Shown here: positions 45,801 to 57,800 of the stretch, one piece after another | How the letters are laid out: each line of letters begins with the position of its first letter | Numbering within the stretch: position 1 is the stretch's first letter | NCBI GenBank assembly: GCA_964036665.1 | Contig: OZ038531.1 | Span: forward strand, 2,356,001 to 2,420,000 | Source of the DNA: Gordius sp. MW1 | Lineage: Eukaryota > Nematomorpha > Gordioida > Gordea > Gordiidae | DNA: 64,000 nt | Reading direction: 5' to 3' | Made by a program: the position numbers and the translations under genes | Notes under the pieces: model-generated | What the model saw: the letters and a program-made list of their open reading frames with translations, nothing else | What the model was told of the DNA's origin: nothing | The model's database searches: none

Positions 45801-48800
45801 TTATGACAATTTATTTTACATACAATTTTTTGAAACGGTTAATTTATGGGAGGAGGTTTGGACTAACAAAAATAAAATTCAAATTGTTCATACATAAACA
45901 CGATTTAATATATGAGCTGGTGTTGTAAAAGCGGCTGGGTTTTGTTTGGTCGGCCTTTAATTTTAGTCGCTACCAAAGATTTTTTGGTCTTTGTTTCTTA
46001 GTCGACCACTCGGCTGCTAAGTCAAGATTTTAAAAACAGACCAGCCGATCCAACACTAATACGATAGGGAGTTAAAGTAAGCCATTTCGCCGGCAACGTC
46101 ATATGTTCTTTAAAAAGCGACTTATCCATTTTAATCAAACTTATTATGAAATTATGAATAGTCGAAGTCAAAATAATTGACGAAAAGACATGTTTACGTA
46201 TCAGTGTTGTGAAAACGGCTGGGTTTTGTTTGGTCGACCTTCGGTTTAACGAGGACTAACGGCCGACTCGGGTTTGTTTGTCAAGTTTCGACTAAGCCTA
46301 ATGGTCGACTAAGGAAAACAGACCAAACACCCCTTAGTCTGTCTATGTTTTTGGGCCGACCAAATAAAACCCAGCCGTTTTTACAACACATTGTATGTAT
46401 TACCAAATAGCCGTGGATGGTCCTGTAGTAGGGGTCTATGAGAAGGGAAGCCAATGAGCAAGTTTGGGCCGTTCTGTCCCAACCATCGGAACAATGGACT
46501 AATACGTTGACACCTTGTTCAGACACGGCCTAAAAACATGCTCATTTTATACTACACGTTCAAAAAAAGTTAAAAATCATGAGAGTTTTTATTAAACAAC
46601 GATATTATCCATAAATTCACCAAGTTTGGATATAGAGGAGAGTAATAATGAATTAGGGAGAGGCAAATGATGATTTTTTGAAATTTTAGCCATAATTATA
46701 AGAAATTTAGAAGAATTTTTAAATTTAGAGGGGGGCAGCCGCCCATTTCTGCCCTCCCCTAGCTACGCCTCGAGGGATACCCATTATAAAATTTATATTG
46801 TGGATATAATAAATTAACATTTAGAGACGCGGACTTCTAGGTAAAATAAGGGGAAAAAGTCATCTTAATACAGCCACTTTGGCTAAAAATCACCAAAGCA
46901 AGTGGTTAAATTAAAATTATCACGAAAAAAGACATTGAATTTAATTTATTATTATATATTTTGGCAAAGCTATTTACTAGATATAATTGCATGCGTGCAA
47001 AAGTAGATGTTAAATAAATAAAACAAAGTTATCTGTGAAAACGTACAAATTATACCGATCTTTTTCATTTAGCAATTCTCCACTAACAGTAATTGTGACT
47101 AGTGAAAGGTCAGAAATTAATGTTTTACCATTCTATATAAATTACTTGGGCAACTAGGGTAGCGGCAGTTAGGATGGCTCTAATGTGCTTTAACCAGCCA
47201 CTAGATTGAAGGGCGGTTAAAAAGGTGGACATGGTATCATGCTTACTTTGACAAGCTATAAATTAATAAAAAATAATATTTTATAAATCGAATTTAAAAA
47301 AATTCAACAAAAAAATTAATAATTAAATTATATTACCGTCGATGAGTTTGTACAAGCTATTTCGGATGACATGAATATTTTCTATCGGGCTAAATAGGAA
47401 TTTTACGTTGGAGTAAAAATTTTCATTTTCGTAACCGGCACCTTTGGCTCGATTTGCTAAGGCGTTTATCTAGAAAATAGGAGGGAGAGTATTGATAGAA
47501 AAATATAAAGATTTATCGTAATTTTTTAACTATTTTAAACACTAAATTTGGTTTCTTCGCGTGGTATTTAAAATTTTTACATTATTCGCGTTAGGATTAG
47601 CCAAAAAATGTATAAATTTTAAAGCTCGCTCTTTTGAAACAAATTGGAAAAGCAATCTCTAACGTCTCATATTTGAAAGAGGACTTTTTTATCAGGCAAA
47701 AGATTACAATGGAAATCGTTAAATCCAACACGATTTCCATACACGGATCAATGCCATCCCTTTAGTATTATCGCGTTTTTATAGTTTTTTAATCGTGAAT
47801 GTAACTTTTTTAATACCGTTTTAATAAATTTTAGTGAATAAAAATAATATTTTTTTAATTAAAAATTCCTAAAAAATGTTAATACCTTAGGTCTAGTGTC
47901 GACTATGTACATGAATGGTTTAGATGAGGTGGACAATATGTTATTCAACATTTCTTCGTCTTCCATACATCGCGCGCTAAATCCAGACAATGGCTGACTA
48001 GATCTGGTTATGGAAACCTATATTACACATGATTCCAACAAAAATAATTTTATTTTACAATCTCAAAATTTAATTCATGCTCCTATATAAAATAACGAAT
48101 TTTGTCTTATCATTTAAATTACCATAGCTTTTATAATTAATCTCAAACTTTAGCTTTCAAAATTGAATAAAAAATTGTTCTGGTATCATTGAACTTTGGT
48201 ATTTAAAAGGTTCATCTGGGTGAAAATCAAATTTTGGTACTCTTAGTATTTACAATACGAGTGGAAGAGCACTTCAAAACTTAAATTTGCCAAAAATAAA
48301 TAAAAGAAAGAATTTTATAAACTTTAATGAAATTGCGTAAATTCATAACTTCAATATTAAAGGAATCGCATGCTTATAAAACTTTCAAAGATGTTTAACT
48401 CGAGAGCAGCCCTTTTAGTTAAAGCGTTCCGAAAAGCAATATATCAATTCAAAATACCGCAAATAACATAGCATAGTGCCACTGGAGCGAAAAACTTAGC
48501 ATTTTATACAAATAAACTGAACATTAACTTAAAAAAAAATCGAGAAATTAAAGCAAAAACCATTCTTTTCCAAAAGCAACCCTTAGGGTAAAAGCGTTCC
48601 AAAAATCTTAAAGCAATATACTCAATTTAAAAACCAACACAAATACCACAGCATCGCGAGGCTAAAAATGAACGAAAAACTGAGCATTTAATACATAAAA
48701 AAGTGAGCATTAAAAATATTGAGATTAAATCAAACTCCATTCTTATCCTGAAGCATTCCTTTTAATAAAAGAGTTCCTAGTTTCTCGGGGCAATATAATT

Positions 48801-51800
48801 AATTCAAAAAAACATAACAAATACCATAACGTAGAGCGAAAAACTGAGCATTTAATACAAATAAACTGAGCATTAACATAAAAATCCATGGGAAAATAAA
48901 ACAAACCCCATTTTTATCCAGGAATGTGAGGACGGGTAACCGAGATTTGCTTCGAAATTTAGAAGTAGCCACTAGAGTTTGAGGTCGCGTATGAGCTGGA
49001 ACGTATAGCGCATTTGGGTAGGTGTCACATAGCTTTCATAAATTAAAATTATTTATCATTGCATTAGAATATGATTACCTAACCCGACTTATAAAAATTA
49101 TTAAGCAAAAGTAACCTTGAAAATTAATTGTTTGAAAAAAAATTTCCTTTATGAGTCTGTTAATTAAAGTAAGAGCTAAATTAACATTCAAAATAGTGTA
49201 TATGAATTATTAAATCTTTAATGATAATAACCCCCCCCCCCCCCAAAAAAAAAAATATGTTTGAAATCAATAAATTATTGTTTAAACTCAGGAGATTTAT
49301 TGTGGTATTCCTTTCCCAAACATAAAAAGACAGAAATATATTTAACGAGAAACTTTTTGTTATAATTTCTAGAATTATAACCAAAAATTTCAAATATTTT
49401 CGGGAAAAATTGGGAGGGGCGTGGGCAAGTCAGTTTAAGCGACTAAAAAACAGACAAAAAACCGTTGGTCATGTTCAGCGCCAAATAAAACCCAACCGTT
49501 TTTAGAACATTAGAAAATATTATAGCTCAATATCGCCAAATTTCCCCATCTTAAAATATTAAGTGTAATACAGTTTTGACAAGAGAATATACTAATTTCT
49601 TTACAGATTACAGGAGACGATAAAGTCAAATCCTATTTTCCTACCATCAAATCTCATAGATTTCACATGAAGCAAATTACAATTGTAACCTCGCGTTGTC
49701 TTTAAAATGTCATATTTATCTTAAAATTTCCCATTATAAAAATGGATACTTGATAATTTTGATTGAGATAGGTCAGAACCCATTTATCTGAGGGTAGGCC
49801 CATGCGTTGATATTCAGCTTCGAGATCAAACAGAGACCATCCATCAAGGCGTAGCGAGCAGTAAGAATCGGAAAAAGTACTTTTTACCTCGATCCCAAAA
49901 TAATGTTGTTCCAGACTTGCATTATTTTGCCCTTTAAGATCTGAAGAGCTGGGAGGTGCCGCCGGGTTATAGTGGAATGCGTATAGATCTTCTATGTTAA
50001 CTATGACGTGTAAAATAATGGAATTTGTCTATATATAAGTTTTATAAAAACATAAATGGGTTGTAAAACAGCAAATAGAGTGTTATCAACAGTGTAAATG
50101 AATATCTTATGGGGTGTTTTCGCAGTTATCGGATATATAGCAATAACCTAGACAAGTTGACAAAAGATATTCATTATTAAAAGGTAATCGGGCACAGAAA
50201 AAATAATAGAATTTAAGATAGGGCGAGGACGAGAAAAGTAACGCCAATCGGCCATTATCTAGTCTATTTGCGAAAGCAAAATAAAAGTCTTTTACAGAAG
50301 CATAAGTCCACAGCCATTAATCCCGTATAAGTTTCCACGGCAATTATTTAAAATCACAAGTTGGACAGACAGGAGGGACGGACAACCAAAAGCGAGCCTA
50401 TAAATAGCATAGCAATTAATAATCATGGGCGTAGCCAGCATTGGATTTAGAGGGGGGGGCAATAATGAATTAGGGAGGGGCAAAATGATAATTTTTCGAA
50501 ACTTTAGCCATAGTTTTAATAAATCTCAAACAAAATTTTAATTTAGGGGCAGCCGCCCCTCCCTGCCTCCCCCTGGCTATGCCCATGAATACAACGTAAA
50601 CTATAAAATTGCCTCATAGATAACCTAAGGGTTAATGTAAGATACTAGAATCCGACTCATCCTTAGTTAGGGAGACGCAAGTTTCACTTAAGATTCTAAA
50701 AAAATCAACTTTTCCCATCTCCTAATTTTTGATAATATTTAAATCTTTCCGCGAAACATAAAGTTTAACGCGTTTTTCAAACACCTATCAAACTCTCAGA
50801 ATAATTTGTTTGAAGTCTGGTAAGCACAAACTAAAATCCTAAGCATTTACCCTTTAAAACTATAGATATTTTCCATCTTGGGCCAAGCAAATTTCCATAA
50901 GATTACTCCAGACATGATATTAAGAGTTAGCTGTTTATGCATTTTACAAGGGTGGAGTAAATAAAGCTAGACATAGGACTTATTATTCCATAGTATTGTG
51001 CAAAATCATTGAATTTTTAAATTATATTATCCATAATTATAAGTGCGAGTCAGGTAGTGTTTTTTACTAACAATGCTAAATGTCCTCAAATGCCAAGGTT
51101 TCAATTTTATCTAATCTCCAGTTTTTTTAAACCTATTTGCCAGTTTTTTTCAGTTATGCTTTTTTAATGGTAAACTTTACCATACAAAATTAACGCGTGC
51201 CTTATAACTTAAAGCGAAATTCATACATAATTTAAACCAAAACTTTTTAGGCACACCCACCTAAAAACAAGTAAATTAATATCCTACACTAGACGCTAGT
51301 GTTGTAAAAACTGGTTTTTGTTTGGTCGGCCTTTGGTTCAAACCAACGATTTTTTGGTCCATTTTTCTTAGTCGACCACTAGGCTTAGTCGAAATTTAAA
51401 AAAGAGACCAGTATCGGCCGTTAGTCAGGTCGGCCAAACAAAATCTAGCCGTTTAGACTACACTACTAGACGCTCAATTAATTGCGGAGTATGTTGGTAA
51501 TGTTAATGATAATAATCAATAAAGCAATAATAAATAATTTGAGATTTTTGGTCCAGTCAAATAAAGATAGACTAAGCTGTTTTAGAGTTATAATCGTTAT
51601 AATCTATCGCAAATCCACTGGTATGACGCAGAGAGAGGTGGTGTATCATTAATTAATGGTGACCTTGACAGGCTAGCTGACATGGGACAATTCCCTCTTT
51701 CACAATTGATTTACATTCGGACTCCCAAGTTATTTTTTGTGAGATAAACTTCCAAAAATAAATTACAATAAGATATTTTTCGAGATCTTTTTTATTAAGC

Positions 51801-54800
51801 ATTTCCTGGAAAATCATGTAATATTTTTTCCCCTCATAGTTTTTCCCATTGAAAATGGGGCACCATTCTTTGCTAAATTGAAACTCGTCACAACCGAAGG
51901 ATTGCAAATTGTCATCGAATCCATTAAGATTCTTGATTTCTTCTTTTTTAAGTGAAAGATAAGAAGCTATAAGCCTAAAGTATTTCGCTATTTTATATAC
52001 CATCCAATTGCGCATGTTTTTATCCACTAAAATAGGCGTAGCCAGCATTGGGATTACAGGGGGGCTATAATAATTAAGGGAGGGGCAAAATGATCATTTT
52101 AAAATTTAGCCATAATTTTAATAAATTTCAAAAAAATGGATTTGGAGGGGGCAGCCGCCCCTCCCTGCCCCTATGGGCGTAGCCAGGCTTTGGATAAGGG
52201 GGGGGGGCAAAACATATATATATTTTTTTAATTTTTAAGGGTTTTGGCATTATAAATTTTTTTTGTCATATAGGGGGGAGGCCTGGCTACGCCATTGTCT
52301 ACTAATATAATATAGCGTAGGAGATACAATTAGTTTCACATAAGTTTTAATTTTATTTTTACTACCAAACCAAGTTCAGGACATTTGTTGAATAAAACCG
52401 GATACATTATCTAGTATATAAAACAAAGTTTTAATCCATTTTAATTGGCTTTAAATCATATATTTATTTCTCCCATTAGAGTTGTGGTCTGCAACGTCCA
52501 ATAATTTTAAGATAGACAAGAACGCGACTCGCGTCGATATAAATTGACTGATTTATGACCTCCAAAATGATTAAATCAATTTTCACTCTTACAAAATTGA
52601 CACACGCTTCTTTATTAGAAAAATGCCTTCGACATTTAACGGGATGATTTATTAGGATTAATAAAAGGACGCTAAAAAAAGTAATTTAAGTTGTCAAGAA
52701 AGCCATTTTTCAAAATAATTCTAATTTAATTAAACCCTCACCAAAAATATGATTAAAGAAAATATAGAGCGTCACTTTTCATCCCCCCGCCCCTTTAAGG
52801 TATCGCCCATCGAGTCATATTGGCCATATAGTAGTCATTTCAATAGAGATCTATTTCGTAAAACACAATTTACTTTTCATCTACTGCTTATATTTAATTA
52901 AACAATTTGAGTCGAATAACGAATTTTTAAGGTTCGGGCTATAGGGTAAACAGACGGAAGGAAGTCTAGCCGTTTTTAAATATGACATTTGGGTAAGTCT
53001 CTTTTAAATTTGGAGTCCAACTCAAAAGTCAATATTATTTAACTGGACCGAAAACTTCGATTTCGGCCTGAACCCAAACAAAAACAAAAATTAACTTGAA
53101 ACATTAACTCAACCCGGGATATAAAATTTAGACACAAACCCCTTTACTAAAGTAATAGGGCTATTCTACGTTGGATCTTACAGATGATATAAGAGAGCGG
53201 AGCCAGATTATTAACATAGTGGCTACATAGCACGATTTGGTCAATTTATGTTTTTACATTAAATGACGTCTAGGAGCAACACTGAGTGGAAGTAAATTAA
53301 TATCCAACATAGGAACGGACACTTCGTGAATGAATGGCCTTGTCAATGATCCCCTGCAATCCTTACCTAATTTTATGTCACATTTAATCCGTCATCACAG
53401 CCAAAACAACTACTCACACATAGCCATAAATATCTATTAACATCATTTAAGCTCATGGGCCTAGCCAGGAAGTGGGCAGGTAGGGGCGGCTGCCCCCTCT
53501 AAATCCAAAAATTTGTTGAAATTTATTACAATTATGGCTAAATTTTCACAAAATTTTAATTTTGCCCCTCCTAAATCATTAATGCCCCCCTCGAATTCCA
53601 ATGCTAGCTACGCCCGTGTTTAAGCTTTTATGAATAGGTTGAAATTTGGGTTGCTAATTTGTAATTAAAAATTAACCATAAAAATCAATAAAACTTTCCC
53701 TCGTATAGTTAGGTCCTGAGCTCGATTAAAAAATAATTAGACTTTTGCTTGTACTAAAAAACTTACTTCTTAATAAACTTAACAGTGAAATAGTTGCATT
53801 TACATATATCCCGTTGCATAAATGTTAACTTTGTTTCGTGCTCGACTAATAGCTGATTCAAGTTGGATCGATATTACTTAAGGCAGGGTTACTACGAATT
53901 CACTTTGCTCTAGTAATTAGTTTAGTCAAACGAGCTTTGCCAGGACAATCAAAGAATTAAACAATTTGTTTAAATAAAAATTAAAATGTTCCTTAAAAAT
54001 TGACATGGTGTGACCAGATCGAACTCCAGCAATAAACAACCCTATTGGCCAAGTGAATATTAAATCTAAAAGATAAAACTATTAAATAACCTAAAAAACA
54101 ATCTTGCAAAATTCTTATTTCTTAAATTTATTATGAACTCGAACTGTAATATTACTCGGGCCTTCGGCCCTCGTGGGAAGGGGGAGAAGGGAAGGGAAGA
54201 GGGGAAGGGAAGGGGGGACGACTCATCTGTACTTCGTATAAATGTATCATATTTGCTATGCAACGTGGGAAGGGGCGAGAATGCCTATAGGGGGGTATTA
54301 AATGCCTAATGATTAATTAATTATTTATACAAATTTTCCATTTATAGGCAAAATGTAATATAGGCAAGGGTTATGGTTAGATTTAGTGTTTGCATCTAGT
54401 TGCGTATTACATTAGTTTTTATGGCCTTTAGTGATTATGGGTCTAACAAACATTATATTATAAAACATCACAATGTTAAGAATTTGCAGAATTGTTGGAA
54501 GAAATTTTTTGTTGAATTTAGACAATTTTTAATTAAAAAAATCAAAAATTTGGCCAATGATCATTTTTTCTTTATTGGTCAGTACCAACAGATACTCTAT
54601 AAGTCAATGATAGCCAAAAAAACGGAAAAAAAATTTTGATGCTCACTTTGGCCAATGATCATTTTTTTCCATTGGTCAGCAGCCAGCACACGGTAAAAGT
54701 GGATATAAATTCATAAGAGTAAAAAAAACGAAAAAAAAATTTTCGAATCACATTTTGGCCAATGGTCATTTTTTTCCATTGGTCAGCAGCCAGGACACGG

Positions 54801-57800
54801 TAAAAGTGGATATAAATTCATAATAGTCAAAAAAAACGAAAAAAAAGTTTTCGAATCACATTTTGGCCAATGGTCATTATATTCCATTGGTCAGCAGCCA
54901 GCGGACGGCCAAAAAGTCATAATAGCAATGGTAGGAACAGATACAATCATAATAATCAAAAAAAAAGAAAAAAATAATTTCGATTCACATTTTGGCCAAT
55001 GGTCATTTTTTCCATCGGTCAGGAGCCAGCGGACGGCCAAAAAGTCATAATAGCAATGGTAGTAACAGGAATAATCATAATAGTCAAAAAAACGAAAAAA
55101 TAAACTCGGTTTCATTGGTCAGCAGCCAGCGGACGGCCAAAAAGTCTTATTATCAATGATAGTAACAAGAACAATCATAAGAGTCTAAAAAACTCCGGGA
55201 TTCTAACCCAAAAACTAGTTAAATTGCATAGCAATTAAAAGTAAACAACTTTTATTTATGTTTTAATTGCTATGCAATTTATGGGCTCGTTTTTTGGTTG
55301 TCCGTTGTCCGTCCGTTGTCCGTTACCCTCCCTATCTATTTGCATTGGGTATATTAGGTTATCGATTTTTTAAATTAATGCATGAGAAAGAGGTGCCCCA
55401 CCCCTCATCTCTATCTCCCTCGCTGTGTTATTTTTTAAATTAATGCATAAGAGGTGCTCCACCCCTCATCTCTGTCTCCCTCGGTGTGTTATATATAAGA
55501 TTTGTTAAATTATCTATTATATAATAAACATAGATAAAAGTTGTTTACTTTTAATGCTATGCAATTTAACTAGTTATATAATAAACATAAATAAAAGTTG
55601 TTTATTTTTTAATTGCTATGCAATTTAACTAGTTTTGGGGTTAGAATCCCGGAGTTTTTTTGACTCTTATGATTGTTCTTGTTACTATCATTGATAATAA
55701 GAATTTTTGGCCGTCCGCTGGCTGCTGACCAATGAAAAAAATGACCATTGGCCAAAATGTGAATCGAAATTATTTTTTTCGTTTTTTTTGACTATTATGA
55801 TTGTTCCTGTTTCTACCATTGCTATTATGACTTTTTGGCCGTCCGCTGGCTGCTGACCAATGTTATATAATAAACATAAATAAAAGTTGTTTACTTTTAA
55901 TTGCTATGCAATAACTAGTTTTTGGTAGAATCCCGGGTTTTTTTGACTCTTATGATTGTTCTTGTTACTATCATTGATAATAAGACTTTTTGGCCGTCCG
56001 TTGGCTGCTGACCACTGAAAAAATGACCATTGGCCAAAATGTGAATCCGAGTTTATTTTTCGTTTTTTTGACTATTATGATTGTTCCTGTTACTATCATT
56101 GCTATTATGACTTTTTGGCCGTCCGCTGGCTCCTGACCGATGGAAAAAATGACCATTGGCCAAAATGTGAATCGAAAATATTTTTTTCGTTTTTTTTTGA
56201 CTATTATGATTGTTCCTGTTCCTACCATTGCTATTATCACTTTTTGGCCGTCCGCTGGCTGCTGACCAATGGAATAAAATGACCATTGGCCAAAATGTGA
56301 TTCGAAAACTTTTTTTTCGTTTTTTTTTGACTATTATGAATTTATATCCACTTTTACCGTGTCCTGGCTGCTGACCAATGGAAAAAAATGACCATTGGCC
56401 AAAATGTGATTTGAAAATTTTTTTTTCGTTTTTTTTACTCTTATGAATTTATATCCACTTTTACCGTGTCCTGGCTGCTGACCAATGGAAAAAAATGACC
56501 ATTGGCCAAAGTGAGCATCAAAATTTTTTTTTCCATTTTTTTGGCTATCATTGACTTATAGAGTATATGTTGGTACTGACCAATAGAGAAAAAGTGACCA
56601 TTGGCCAAATTTTTGATTTTTTTAATTAAAAATTGTTCAAATTCAACAAAACATTTCTCCCAACAATTCTGCAAATTCTTAACATTGTGTTGTTTTATAA
56701 TATAATGTTTGTTAGACCCATAATCAATAAAAACTAATGTAATACGCAACTAGATGCAAACACTAAATCTAACCCTAACCCTTGCCAATATTACATTTTG
56801 CCTATATCATTTTGCCTATAATGGAAAATTCGTATAAAGAATTAATTAATCATTAGGCATTTAATACCCCCCTATAGGCATTCTCGCCCCTTCCCCCATA
56901 AATTGCATAGCAAATATGATACATTTATACGAAGTACAGATGAGTCGTCCCCCCTTCCCTTCCCCTCTTCCCTTCCCTTCTCCCCCTTCCCACGAGGGCC
57001 GAAGGCCCGAGTCATTTAATTTATTATATAATAATTTAACGTAGCAATTAAAACCCGACCCCGCCCGAAAGCGAGGGAGATAGAGATGAGGGGTGGGGCA
57101 CCTCTTATGCATTAATTTAAAAAATAACACAGCGAGGGAGATAGAGATGAGGGGTGGGGCACCTCTTTCTCATGCATTAATTTAAAAAAGCGATAACCTA
57201 ATATACCCAATGCAAATAGATAGGGAGGGTAGACAACGGACAACGGACAACCAAAAAACGAGCCCATAAATTGCATAGCTAATACATAGTAAGGCAAAGG
57301 ATGCTTTTCAATTTAATCATATAATTTTCAGTTTATTACTTCTATGCAGCAAGGTCACTATATATGAAACGTAAAGGCTTGTAATCAATTTTAATTAATT
57401 TTTAATTACGATAATTTATTTAAGATTTCATTTCTTTGTCCGCTTCAGAAATCAAAAAATTAATAAAATGACGCACAAAAGGAATAGAGGATGTCGGAAA
57501 ATCGCTGTTTATTTTTTTGCAAATAATCAATTTTAAGGCAAAAACTTGAAGTGAATAATTGCAATTGTAGATTTCATATTGCTTATAAAGAACGAAAATT
57601 ATAAAATATTTAGAACCATTGTATAACAATAATAAACAATCAATTTTAAGGGTAAAAAAAACTTGTGTTTTTATATAATTTATTCTTAAGATTTAAAATA
57701 AACCACTGATTGCACTTTTCAAATTTAGATAAATATGAAGATTGTATTTATATCAAGTTTCGACTTTTAAACGCATAAAAAAGACATCTGTTTATCGAAA

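Noticed and set aside
55891-56286. Several 74-102-aa reading frames within the 2.86-kb palindrome
   Set aside because: They are repeats of the about 107-bp unit, mirrored on the two arms, with biased composition.
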